Below are positions 25,977-34,114 of a stretch of 34,114 nt of DNA, piece by piece. Position 1 is the first letter of the stretch, and every line of letters starts with the position of its first letter. Location: positions 1 to 34,114 of the forward strand of contig JAISMC010000102.1 in the NCBI GenBank assembly GCA_031276965.1, written 5' to 3'. The notes beneath the pieces are model-generated. The model saw only the letters and a program-made list of their open reading frames with translations. It made no database searches and was not told where the DNA came from. The position numbers were made by a program, and so were the translations under genes. This DNA comes from Treponema sp. (GTDB taxonomy: Bacteria > Spirochaetota > Spirochaetia > Treponematales > Breznakiellaceae).

Positions 25977-27002
25977 TTACTCATTACATTCGGGTAAATA
26001 TTTCCAATACCGGACCGGCATAAACCGGCGTTGTAAACGGGGGTTCTCTCTGGTTTCGATATTGATGGAACGGTGATATTTCCGCCAGAGATTCTCCCAA
26101 GTGTCTGTGGCGGCGCCGGCGGAAAGCGGGAAAGCCGGATCCGCCGCCGGCGGATCGCCGGTTCCTTCGCCGTTCAATGCAAACGCAGTTAGGGGAAGGA
26201 GCAGTTCGGATTTTACCCCGTTACAGGTCAGGGCGAGGCTGCGTCTTTCATCGATGACGATCCAGGGAACCGCGCCGAAACGGAGCCGGAAGTGTTCCGC
26301 CAGCGCGGGCAGGATAAAATAATCCGGAGCGCAGCGGGCGGCGTAAAAGCCGGAGTCCGGGCGGGTATCGGCGGAACCGCCCTGTCCCGCCGGGGTAAAG
26401 CGGAGGAGGCCCGTAAGGCGATGTATCTCCAGGCAGACCTTAGCCGAAATGGCAAGTACCCTTTCCACGGCGGGATCGCTCCGGTCCCGGCTGCGCCGGT
26501 CCGCCGCCGTCCGGTCCCCGCCGGCTTTGCCCCTTCCCTCCGCGGCGGCTATCACCTTCCGGGCAAAGCGGATAAGCTCCGTCTCCACCGGGAGACCGCT
26601 CATCCAACAGGCAATAAAATGGTAATAGGCCCCGGAGGAAAGTTCAAAAAATTCCGCCGCCGTCGAAAGGCCGCATGTATCCGCTTGGGGTACAGTCTGG
26701 GACAGTCCGGGGCGCGAAGGTTCCGCCGCGGGAAAATGCCCCTCCCATAAATCAATGAGAGACCTGTTCCTCCCCCCACGGTCGAATCTGACCACGGGAC
26801 AATCCGGTCCGGCATTCCGGTGCGGTCTTGCCCCCGCCCCGCCGGTCCCTCCGCAATGGGCCGCTTCAAGCTCGAAGAGTTCCCCCTGTGGATTCCGGAT
26901 AGAGGACAACTTTGACACGGAGAGTTCCTCATCCGCCTTCAACCTGCGGCAGCGGCCCAGCAGGGTAAAGAGACCCTCCAAACTGCCGTCGTAATACGTC
27001 AT
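25977..27002 (-). CDS. Putative DNA metabolism protein, DUF4130-like (TIGR03915-type)
   Basis: Start YYDGSLEGLFTLLGRC; end RFMPVRYWKYLPE; HFRLRFGAVPWIVIDERRSLAL; 20 bp downstream of the radical SAM partner. Confidence 0.85.
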   Translation of the reverse strand: MTYYDGSLEGLFTLLGRCRRLKADEELSVSKLSSIRNPQGELFELEAAHCGGTGGAGARPHRNAGPDCPVVRFDRGGRNRSLIDLWEGHFPAAEPSRPGLSQTVPQADTCGLSTAAEFFELSSGAYYHFIACWMSGLPVETELIRFARKVIAAAEGRGKAGGDRTAADRRSRDRSDPAVERVLAISAKVCLEIHRLTGLLRFTPAGQGGSADTRPDSGFYAARCAPDYFILPALAEHFRLRFGAVPWIVIDERRSLALTCNGVKSELLLPLTAFALNGEGTGDPPAADPAFPLSAGAATDTWENLWRKYHRSINIETRENPRLQRRFMPVRYWKYLPECNE

Positions 27003-27022
27003 TCCGAAACCGCCCGCCGCCG

Positions 27023-28387
27023 TTAAAATTCAAAAAGGGGAAGCTGAAGCCCGGAGCCGCCGTTATCCGTAATAAGCCGGCGTATACGCTTGGGGTCATC
27101 GGGACGATCCAGAAAGGCGCCGTTCAGGGTGATAAAGTACCGGGCCCGCTTAAGAATTACCCCCAGCCGGCGGAGCCGGTCAAATGACAGGGAGCGGGAA
27201 GTTCCGGCAAAGCCCCCCATTCTCCGGCGGTTTTCGATAATCCGCCGGGCGGAAACCGCCCCGATGCCGGGAACCCGCAGTAATTCCTCTTGACCGGCCC
27301 GGCTTAATTCGACGGGGAAACGGTCCAGATGCTTCAAAGCCCAGGCTGTTTTAGGGTCCAGGTATGTATCCAGATAGGGACTTTCATCCAGAATTTCTTC
27401 GGGGGCAAAGTGATAAAACCGTATAAGCCAGTCCGCCTGATAGAGCCGGTGTTCCCGGACCAGGAGCTGCCGGGGCGGCTGATTTGCGGACTGAGGGAAA
27501 GTTCCGCCGTTAAAACCTTCCCCGGAGTACACCGGGAGCCGCGGATCCGGTCCGGCCCCCCGTCCGGAAGCATCCACCGGAGTAAAGGCGGAATAGTAAA
27601 CCCGGCGGAGGGAAAATTTCCGGTAGAGCGCCCCCGAGAGGGTAATGATAGTCCGGTCGTCCTCCGCGCTGGCCCCCACGATAAGCTGGGTACTCTGTCC
27701 CGCCGGGGCAAAGGCCGGAGTCGATTTTATCCGCCGCCGGTCTTCTTCAAACTGGGCCTCCGTCCTGGACACATCCTCCATGGCCCCAAAAATCACCTTC
27801 CCCGACTTTTGGGGCGCCAGAGTCCGAAGACTTTTATCTGTGGGAAGCTCAATATTGGCGCTGAGCCGGTCCGCCCAAAGTCCCGCTTCCCGGATCTGCT
27901 TCTCCTCCGTTCCGGGGATGATCTTCAGGTGAATATAGCCGCCGTACCCCGCGGCGGTCCTCAGCTTCTTCGCCACGGCGATGAGCCGCTCCATTACAAT
28001 GTCCGGGTCGGAAAAGATCCCCGACGAGAGAAAGAGCCCCTCAATATAATTACGCCGGTAAAAACCACAGGTCAGTTCCACCAGTTCATCATCGGTAAAG
28101 GACATGCGCCGAATATCCGCCGAGGCCCGGTTAACGCAGTAGGCGCAGTCAAAGCGGCAGACATTGGAGTAGAGTACTTTGAGGAGGCTGACACAGCGGC
28201 CGTCTCCGGTCCAACTATGACAGACCCCGGCGGGCAGGCTGCGGCCAAAATTGCCCGCGCCCCCCTGGGAAGAGCCCCCCGGTGAAGCGAAACCCGTACT
28301 GCCCGAAGAGGCGCAGGAGGCGTCATACTTTGCCGCCGCCGCCAGAACGGACAGCTTTTCTCCCAGATCCATGGGAATACTATACAT
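27023..28387 (-). CDS. Putative DNA modification/repair radical SAM protein (TIGR03916-type)
   Basis: AAAAKYDASCASSGS...GVCHSWTGDGRCVSLLKVLYSNVCRFDCAYCVNRASADIRRMSFTDDELVELTCGFYRRNYIEGLFLSSGI (CxxxCxxC); C-terminal HhH LLRVPGIGAVSARRIIENRR. Confidence 0.92.
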   Translation of the reverse strand: MYSIPMDLGEKLSVLAAAAKYDASCASSGSTGFASPGGSSQGGAGNFGRSLPAGVCHSWTGDGRCVSLLKVLYSNVCRFDCAYCVNRASADIRRMSFTDDELVELTCGFYRRNYIEGLFLSSGIFSDPDIVMERLIAVAKKLRTAAGYGGYIHLKIIPGTEEKQIREAGLWADRLSANIELPTDKSLRTLAPQKSGKVIFGAMEDVSRTEAQFEEDRRRIKSTPAFAPAGQSTQLIVGASAEDDRTIITLSGALYRKFSLRRVYYSAFTPVDASGRGAGPDPRLPVYSGEGFNGGTFPQSANQPPRQLLVREHRLYQADWLIRFYHFAPEEILDESPYLDTYLDPKTAWALKHLDRFPVELSRAGQEELLRVPGIGAVSARRIIENRRRMGGFAGTSRSLSFDRLRRLGVILKRARYFITLNGAFLDRPDDPKRIRRLITDNGGSGLQLPLFEF

Positions 28388-28409
28388 TAGTTTAGTTATT
28401 TGTGCAAGG

Positions 28410-28447
28410 AAAAACCGGGCAATTTCCCGGCGAAAGACCCGGTTTTT
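28410..28447. terminator. Intrinsic terminator (bidirectional) between the DUF6485-like and radical SAM genes
   Basis: AAAAACCGGG...CCCGGTTTTT with internal GGGcaatttCCC. Confidence 0.75.
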
Positions 28448-28498
28448 GAAATGGACTTATCCGGAAACTAATGTTCCCGAACGAGTCTAATACCATGC

Positions 28499-28732
28499 TT
28501 ACTTGAGATACCCCGGACCCCGCTGCTGAAGGACGCTTAAAAAGTTAGCGACGGACCGGTTTCCCCCGCTTTCAATATCCGCGGGAAAGTAACACCCCGG
28601 CAGTTCTCCCCGGCGGCGGTGATAGCTTAGGCATTCACAGCAGACGCCGCACTTTCCGCAGCCGAAGGAACAATTACAGTTTTGTTTGTTTTTCTCTACC
28701 GTACAGGTTCTCATACATGCTCCTATACACAT
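28499..28732 (-). CDS. Small Cys-rich protein, DUF6485-like
   Basis: CTVEKNKQNCNCSFGCGKCGVCCECLSYHRRRGELPGCYFPADIE; start may be the internal MRTCTVEKN. Confidence 0.8.
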   Translation of the reverse strand: MCIGACMRTCTVEKNKQNCNCSFGCGKCGVCCECLSYHRRRGELPGCYFPADIESGGNRSVANFLSVLQQRGPGYLK

Positions 28733-28791
28733 ATTCCGCCGAAACCGGCGGCTGCGGCTGCTGCCCGGAAACTTTAACTGCCGGACAACTC

Positions 28792-29538
28792 CTACAGGAT
28801 CCGCATCTTCTCTTCTTCGGCGCTTCTTACGGCCCGCCGCTTTTCGGAAAATGCCCGGAAGCGTTCAATAGAACTGTTGATCACCAGTTCCGGCGGCACC
28901 TTCGCTTCCTCAAGCAGGGCCAGGGCCTTGGCAAAATTCCCCACATCCTCCCAGTAATGGGCGTCGCTGCCGCAGCTTATCAAGGCGCCGTGTTTTCTGC
29001 AAAGCCGGGCCGTTTCAAGACAGTTCTGCTCGCTTCCGGGCCTTACTCTAAAGGAACTGTTGTTTATCTCCAGGGTCTTTCCGTATTGGGCCGCCGCCTT
29101 AACCACTTCCTCAATTCCGATGGGAAAGGCGGGATTTCCCGGATGGGACAGGCCGTCTACAAAGGGATTGGCCAGAACCGCCGCCAAGAGCCGGGTATTT
29201 CCTTCCCGGTCCAGAGACTTAAAGCAGGCTTCGTGAAGTCCGGCCATGACAAAATCAAGCTTCCGCAGATATACCGGCGTCAAGTCGAGATGCCCTTCAA
29301 TATTGATGATATTGGCCTCCACCCCGCGGAAGAACAGAACTCCGCCGATGGTATCGGGCAGAATCCGCAGATTACTAAAGTGATAGGGATGGGTGCCGCC
29401 GGGAAGGGCGGGGCCGTGATCGGTCAGGACAAAACCCTTGAGCCGGCGGCGGCGGGCGCCCCGGGCAAGATCATCAATCGTTGAATAGGCATGACCCGAT
29501 GCTGTCGAATGGGTGTGGGTATCAATCTGTATCTTCAT
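28792..29538 (-). CDS. PHP domain metal-dependent phosphoesterase/hydrolase (YcdX-like)
   Basis: IDTHTHSTASGHAYSTIDDLARGARRRRLKGFVLTDHGPALPGGTHPYHF; GVEANI; LSHPGNP; ISCGSDAHYWEDVGNF. Confidence 0.92.
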   Translation of the reverse strand: MKIQIDTHTHSTASGHAYSTIDDLARGARRRRLKGFVLTDHGPALPGGTHPYHFSNLRILPDTIGGVLFFRGVEANIINIEGHLDLTPVYLRKLDFVMAGLHEACFKSLDREGNTRLLAAVLANPFVDGLSHPGNPAFPIGIEEVVKAAAQYGKTLEINNSSFRVRPGSEQNCLETARLCRKHGALISCGSDAHYWEDVGNFAKALALLEEAKVPPELVINSSIERFRAFSEKRRAVRSAEEEKMRIL

Positions 29539-29651
29539 TTTTTACTATGCAATTTTTTACTCAATTTAAATTCGGCAAAGGATAAACCCTGTACTATATG
29601 TTCATTATCCACAAAGGAGCCCCGCTTGTCCATACCTTGCGGAAAGACCGG

Positions 29652-29680
29652 CTTAGGTTTATTACTATAGAAAACCTAAG
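29652..29680. promoter_or_regulatory. Hairpin in the putative leader of the PfkB-aroC operon
   Basis: CTTAGGTTT-11 nt-AAACCTAAG, perfect 9-bp arms, 46 bp upstream of ATG 29727. Confidence 0.5.
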
Positions 29681-29726
29681 AATCCAAGTAACTGGGTTTT
29701 TAGGGGCCATCTCCCGGAGGTCAGTT

Positions 29727-30695
29727 ATGATCCTAAGCTGCGGTGAAGCGTTAATCGATATGGTTCCATCGGTTCTGCCTAACGGTTCCCCGGCCTATGC
29801 GCCCTGTCCCGGCGGCAGTCCTTATAATACCGCCGTGGCGGTGGGCAGGCTGGGGGTTCCCGTAAGTTTCCTGGGCCGCCTCTCCAATGACTTCTTCGGA
29901 ACCATGCTGGCGGAGAGGCTGGAAAAAAACAATGTCCGCACCGATTTCCTTGTCCGTTCAAACCAGACCTCCACCGTGGCCTTTGTCAAGCTTGAACCGG
30001 GCAGGGAGCCCGAGTATATTTTCTACACCGAGGGAAGCGCCGACCGGTCCCTGCTGCCGGAGGATCTGCCGGCCAAGCTGCCCGCGGAAATCCGGTGCAT
30101 CCTTTTCGGTTCCATCGCCATGACCATGGAGCCCGTGGCTTCCACCATCGAATCCCTTATACGCCGGGAGGGGGGCCGGGGAGAGGACGCTCCGGTTATT
30201 TCGGTGGATCCCAATGTACGGCCCATGATGATCCGCGACCACGGGGCCTACGTAAAGCGTTTTGAAGGGTGGATTCGGGAAGCCACCATCGCTAAAATTT
30301 CCGGGGCGGATTATGACTTTATTTACCCCGGCCTGGGACTGGAGAAGTCCCTGCTGAAGACCCTTGATGCGGGCCCCAGGCTGGCGGTAACCACCCTGGG
30401 AAAGCAGGGCGCCATGGCCCTGTTGAAGAAACCCGGCGGCGGCATACTCCGGGTAAGCGCCCCGGTCATCGACATTCCCGTGGCGGATACCATAGGCGCC
30501 GGAGATACCTTCCACGCCGCCTTCCTCTCTTGGCTGGAGCTGCATGGTAAAATGTCCCGGGCCGCCCTGGGCTCCCTTTCGGAGGGGGAACTCTACGATG
30601 CGCTGTTCTTCGCCAATAAGGCGGCTTCCCTGGTCTGTTCCAAACAGGGGGCGGAGCCTCCTACCATGGCGGAGATGGAAGCTCTAACGCAATGA
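29727..30695 (+). CDS. PfkB family carbohydrate kinase (fructokinase-like)
   Basis: MILSCGEALIDMVPS...CPGGSPYNTAVAVGRLGVPVSFLGRLSNDFFGTMLAERL; ADTIGAGDTFHAAFLSWL. ATG 29727 preferred to upstream 29598. Confidence 0.93.
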   Translation: MILSCGEALIDMVPSVLPNGSPAYAPCPGGSPYNTAVAVGRLGVPVSFLGRLSNDFFGTMLAERLEKNNVRTDFLVRSNQTSTVAFVKLEPGREPEYIFYTEGSADRSLLPEDLPAKLPAEIRCILFGSIAMTMEPVASTIESLIRREGGRGEDAPVISVDPNVRPMMIRDHGAYVKRFEGWIREATIAKISGADYDFIYPGLGLEKSLLKTLDAGPRLAVTTLGKQGAMALLKKPGGGILRVSAPVIDIPVADTIGAGDTFHAAFLSWLELHGKMSRAALGSLSEGELYDALFFANKAASLVCSKQGAEPPTMAEMEALTQ

Positions 30696-31813
30696 GCGGC
30701 AGCAGCTTTGGTGAAATTTTCCGGGTGGTAACTTTTGGGGAATCCCACGGGCCCGCCGTGGGCTGCGTCATCGACGGCTGTCCCGCGGGGCTGCGCCTGA
30801 CGGCGGAGGACATTGCCCGGGATCTGCGGCGCCGGCGGCCCGGAGGCGGAGGTCCCGCCACAAACAGGATCGAGGCTGACGATCCGGAGATCCTTTCCGG
30901 GATCTTTGAGGGCAGAACCCTGGGTACGCCCATTGCCGTGCTTATCCGTAACGCCAATCACCGTTCTTCGGATTATGACAATTTAAGGGATCTGTACCGT
31001 CCTGGCCATGCGGACTGGACATGGGAGGCCAAGTACGGTTTCCGGGATCACCGGGGGGGAGGCCGCAGTTCCGGCCGGGAAACGGCGGGCCGGGTTGCGG
31101 CAGGGGCGGTGGCCAAAACCTTCCTTGCGGAGCGGGGCATTACCCTGCGGGTTTGGACATCCTCTGCGGCGGGGATTGCCGTCCCCGGCCCCGCCTATGA
31201 AAACATCGACTGGGAAGAGGCGGAGCGGAACCTCCTGCACATGCCCCACCGGGAAAGCGCCGAAAGGGCGCTGGCAAAACTGGAAGAACTGCGGCGGCAG
31301 GGGGACAGCGCGGGCTGTACCATCAGTTGTTCCGCGCTGGGCCTGCCGCCGGGTCTGGGGGAGCCGGTCTTCGGCAAACTTAATGCCCGGATCGCCGCCG
31401 CCATGCTTTCCCTGGGGGCCGTCAAGGGCGTTGAGTTCGGCCTTGGTTTTGCCGCCTCCAAGGGCGGCGGCGCGGCGCTGAACGACCGGCCCCTTCCCGC
31501 CCCGGCGGAAACGGCATGGGCGAAGGATCTGCCCCCGGATGTTCCCGCCCTCACCTGGCGGACTAACAATGCCGGGGGAACCCTGGGGGGCATTTCCACG
31601 GGTATGCCCCTTAACTTCACCGTCGCCTTTAAGCCCATTTCCTCGGTTTCCAGGAAACAGCAAACCGTTGACCGCGGCGGAGAGATCCGGGAACTCAGCA
31701 TAGGGGGCCGCCACGATATCTGCGCCGCTCCCCGGGCGGTTCCGGTGGTGGAGGCTATGACCGCCCTGGTCCTGGCGGATCTGCTGCTGCTCCAGCGCTG
31801 CGCCGGGGTATAA
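30692..31813 (+). CDS. aroC: Chorismate synthase
   Basis: SFGEIFRVVTFGESHGPAVGCVIDGCPAGL; DLYRPGHADWTWEAKYGFRDHRGGGRSSGRETAGRVAAGAVAK; NNAGGTLGGISTGMPLNFTVAFKPISSV; RHDICAAPRAVPVVEAM. ATGA overlap with the kinase. Confidence 0.97.
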   Translation: MSGSSFGEIFRVVTFGESHGPAVGCVIDGCPAGLRLTAEDIARDLRRRRPGGGGPATNRIEADDPEILSGIFEGRTLGTPIAVLIRNANHRSSDYDNLRDLYRPGHADWTWEAKYGFRDHRGGGRSSGRETAGRVAAGAVAKTFLAERGITLRVWTSSAAGIAVPGPAYENIDWEEAERNLLHMPHRESAERALAKLEELRRQGDSAGCTISCSALGLPPGLGEPVFGKLNARIAAAMLSLGAVKGVEFGLGFAASKGGGAALNDRPLPAPAETAWAKDLPPDVPALTWRTNNAGGTLGGISTGMPLNFTVAFKPISSVSRKQQTVDRGGEIRELSIGGRHDICAAPRAVPVVEAMTALVLADLLLLQRCAGV

Positions 31814-31837
31814 GGCCGCCGGATACGTCCGGAAAGC

Positions 31838-31985
31838 CTAGCAGCCTGTTGTACTTGTGGATTTTTTGCGCTTGATGCCGCAAAAAATCCCCCATAAACG
31901 GGCTGCTTTGGCAGTTTGCAAGGTAAAAAATCGCCGCTAAGGCGATTTTTGAGGGTTTTGTGCGCGGAGCGCAACAAACTCCTAG
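31838..31985. repeat. Multi-hairpin intergenic element with imperfect terminal inverted repeats
   Basis: AGCAGCC(31840)/GGCTGCT(31901) enclosing GGATTTTTTGCG/CGCAAAAAATCC; AAAAATCGCC-gctaa-GGCGATTTTT (31926-31950); TTTTGTGCGC-gga-GCGCAACAAA; ends CTAGCAGCCTGTTG versus CTAGGAGTTTGTTG (reverse complement of the right end). Confidence 0.65.
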
Positions 31986-32368
31986 CCCTTCCGGATGTAC
32001 AAGGGGATAGAGGTCAGCTCCTTATCATCAACATAGAGAACAAAATTCACTATCCCGCTGCTCTTAAACTGAAGGTTGGAAACGGTAAAAACCAGATGAG
32101 ACACTGCGGTGGCGTTTCCTACGCCCTTAACTTCCACTTTTCCCGTTACTGTTTCCATAGTCATCTCCCCGTCCAGATCGCGGGTTTCAATTCTGAAGAT
32201 GTGGCTGGAAAATTCCCACAGATCAAAACGGATCCGGATCACCACCGAAAGCTGGGGATGTATACAGGGGAAATTCCGGGCGATGATGGTATCGAAGGTT
32301 CCCACAATGGTGAGTTTGCCGCCGTTTTCCTGGGCAAAATCGCAGAAGGTAAATAACTCAGCTTTCAT
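31982..32368 (-). CDS. DUF6941-like hypothetical protein
   Basis: MKAELFTFCDFAQENGGKLTIVGTFDTIIARNFPCIHPQLSVVIRIRF; coding-like ORF overlapping the upstream hydrolase stop by 11 bp. Confidence 0.8.
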   Translation of the reverse strand: MKAELFTFCDFAQENGGKLTIVGTFDTIIARNFPCIHPQLSVVIRIRFDLWEFSSHIFRIETRDLDGEMTMETVTGKVEVKGVGNATAVSHLVFTVSNLQFKSSGIVNFVLYVDDKELTSIPLYIRKG

Positions 32369-33290
32369 GATAACTCCATAGGCCCTGGGTCATACTAAGC
32401 CGGCACGGCGCGCCCGTATGCTTTTCAAGGAATTCGGCTACCCGCCGTTCATAGGTTTCGGGATCCGTACTGTGGGATTGAGCATGGCCGGCCCTTTTCA
32501 CCACCAGTATATCCTTCTCTGCAGGACATGTTTCATAGAGGGAATAGACCATACGGGTGGGAACAAAGGTATCCTCCGCTCCGTGGATAAAAAAGATAGG
32601 AACCCTGGCCTTCCTTACCTGATTGAAACTTGAGGCCTCCTCAAAGGAATAGCCCGCCCGCCGCTTTGCCATGCCGCTGAAAAGCGCCGCCAGCTTCCGG
32701 GCCAGGGGCCTTCGGCGCCGGGTCAGCAGGTAGAGTATTTCCTCCGCCGCCGAGGTATAACCGCAGTCCGCCACAACGGCCTTTACCTCCTGGGGCAGAT
32801 TCTCTTCCCCGGCAGCCATCATCACCGTAGCGGCCCCCATGGACACGCCGAAGAGGACAATGCAGCCTCCTCCGCAGCGCTCCCTTACCCACCCTATCCA
32901 GTCCAGATAGTCAAGCCGTTCCAGCCAGCCAAAGCCAATATACTTTCCCTCCGATTCTCCATGACCCCTGGCGTCAGGGAGCAGCACATTATAGCCCAGG
33001 GTATCGTGAAAAAACCTGGCATAATCGTCCAACTCCTGATGTTTACCCCGGTAACCGTGGGCTAGAATCGCCGTAAACCGCGAACCGGGAACGGAAACAT
33101 AGAAGCCCCTCAAAACCAGCCCGTCCCTGGAACGCAGGGAAACCGTTTCAGGTTCTTGGGCCGTAAGCCAGGGATCGCCGCAGGTCTGAAAGGAACGCCG
33201 CCCAATGATCAAATTTAGAAAAAAAACCGGACCATATACAACCGCCGTCACAATCAGAATCCCGGCTATTCCCAGGATACCCCAAAACAT
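32358..33290 (-). CDS. Alpha/beta hydrolase with N-terminal membrane anchor
   Basis: LAHGYRGKHQELDDYARFFHDTLGYNVLLPDARGHGESEGKYIGFG; VLFGVSMGAATVMMAAG (GxSxG); PIFFIHGAEDTFVPTRMVYSLYE; KRAGHAQSHSTDPETY. Confidence 0.93.
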   Translation of the reverse strand: MFWGILGIAGILIVTAVVYGPVFFLNLIIGRRSFQTCGDPWLTAQEPETVSLRSRDGLVLRGFYVSVPGSRFTAILAHGYRGKHQELDDYARFFHDTLGYNVLLPDARGHGESEGKYIGFGWLERLDYLDWIGWVRERCGGGCIVLFGVSMGAATVMMAAGEENLPQEVKAVVADCGYTSAAEEILYLLTRRRRPLARKLAALFSGMAKRRAGYSFEEASSFNQVRKARVPIFFIHGAEDTFVPTRMVYSLYETCPAEKDILVVKRAGHAQSHSTDPETYERRVAEFLEKHTGAPCRLSMTQGLWSYHES

Positions 33291-33435
33291 CTTCGCCGCC
33301 CCATCTTCAGTTTAGTATACCCCGCCGTCATTCTCAAGGAGCAGAGAGACCCCCCGGCGAATGGCCCCTGGTACGGCGAATACTCAAGAAAGACCGGGGT
33401 AGTACAGGACGCCCCGGCGCCGGTCCGGCCTTTCC

Positions 33436-34114
33436 TCACCAGCGGACGCATACGCCTTTTGAAGCGGCGTGCTGCTTGATTTCCCGGATGGTGGTGGTTC
33501 CGAAGTGGAGCAGGGAGGCCACCAGCGCGGCATCGGCGTCACCCCAGGCGTCGCCCGCCCCCGGTGCGCCGGGGGAGAGCAAAACATCGGCGATTTGATC
33601 CAGGTTTCCCGCACCGCCTGAGGCGATGACCGGCACCGGCACCGCGTCCAGGACGGTCCGGGTCAGTTCCAGGTCGTAGCCCTGCTGGGTGCCGTCGGCA
33701 TCTATGGAGTTGAGGAGGATTTCCCCGGCCCCCAGTTCCACCGCCCGGACGGCCCATTCCACCGCGTCAAGTCCCGTGTCCTTCCGGCCGCCGTGGGAAT
33801 AGGCGGTCCAGCACGGTTTTTCAGGCGAAGCATCGACCCGTTTGGCATCTATCGAAAGGACCACGCACTGGCTGCCGTAGGCCCGGGCCATTTCGGAGAG
33901 GAGCGCCGGGTTCTCCAGGGCGGAAGTGCAGACCGACACCTTGTCGGCCCCGGCGTTCATGGCCTCCCGCATATCCTCCACGGTACGGATGCCGCCCCCC
34001 ACGCACAGGGGGATGAAGACCTCCGCCGCCACCCGGCGCACCACGTCCAGCAGGGTGGCCCGGCTTTTGTAGGACGCGCCGATGTCGAGGAAGGTAAGCT
34101 CGTCGGCCCCGTCG
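33436..34114 (-). CDS. hisF: Imidazole glycerol phosphate synthase subunit HisF (N-terminus beyond window)
   Basis: [68 protein letters not shown]...VVLSIDAKR...[27 protein letters not shown]...[10 protein letters not shown]. Reading frame continues past 34044 to the window edge. Confidence 0.96.
   Translation of the reverse strand, partial: DGADELTFLDIGASYKSRATLLDVVRRVAAEVFIPLCVGGGIRTVEDMREAMNAGADKVSVCTSALENPALLSEMARAYGSQCVVLSIDAKRVDASPEKPCWTAYSHGGRKDTGLDAVEWAVRAVELGAGEILLNSIDADGTQQGYDLELTRTVLDAVPVPVIASGGAGNLDQIADVLLSPGAPGAGDAWGDADAALVASLLHFGTTTIREIKQHAASKGVCVRW

Noticed and set aside
27329-28285. 318-aa plus-strand ORF opposite the radical SAM gene
   Set aside because: Shadow ORF; the opposite strand has an intact CxxxCxxC radical SAM enzyme.
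28717-29484. 255-aa plus-strand ORF opposite the PHP gene
   Set aside because: Shadow of the PHP hydrolase with its metal motifs intact.
1-34114. tRNA or rRNA genes and transposases
   Set aside because: No cloverleaf-type GGTTCGAATCC signature outside CDSs, no rRNA motifs and no recognisable transposase ORF were seen by eye; a tRNAscan-SE/Infernal run would be decisive.

Overview
GC-rich bacterial chromosome segment. Gene content (spirochete-type EF-G paralogue, many sensory and cell-wall genes) suggests a Treponema-like spirochete, possibly of the termite-gut type; this is an inference from protein character, not a database result. I support 24 protein-coding genes, including a 56-aa ferredoxin below the ORF-track cutoff and a HisF cut by the window end. 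Main blocks: (1) dispersed 'TTCGTGTCCTTCGTGG' repeats, then an EF-G paralogue with a non-canonical domain IV; (2) a minus-strand cell-wall/sensor block: LysM-M23 peptidase, PEGA-like protein, structured RNA candidate, PBP1A, mini-ParB-like protein, hybrid histidine kinase; (3) dCMP deaminase plus an MCP lacking a sensor domain; (4) a minus-strand operon of shikimate-dehydrogenase-like protein, cupin-type phosphoglucose isomerase, KDPG aldolase and GntR/HutC regulator, with a clear sigma70 promoter and a perfect 22-bp palindromic operator, next to a 2-hydroxyacid dehydrogenase and a PfkB kinase; (5) an RND efflux pair; (6) a radical-SAM/DUF4130-type pair annotated elsewhere as putative DNA modification/repair; (7) PHP hydrolase, sugar kinase-aroC, DUF6941-like, alpha/beta hydrolase and hisF. 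Intergenic regions carry a family of multi-hairpin elements with terminal inverted repeats, one directly downstream of an orphan near-consensus promoter. Best candidates for undescribed biology: the hairpin-element family with its orphan promoter, the C-rich-loop RNA upstream of PBP1A, the SDH-like/cPGI/KDPG operon, the mini-ParB between PBP1A and the kinase, and the radical SAM/DUF4130 pair.
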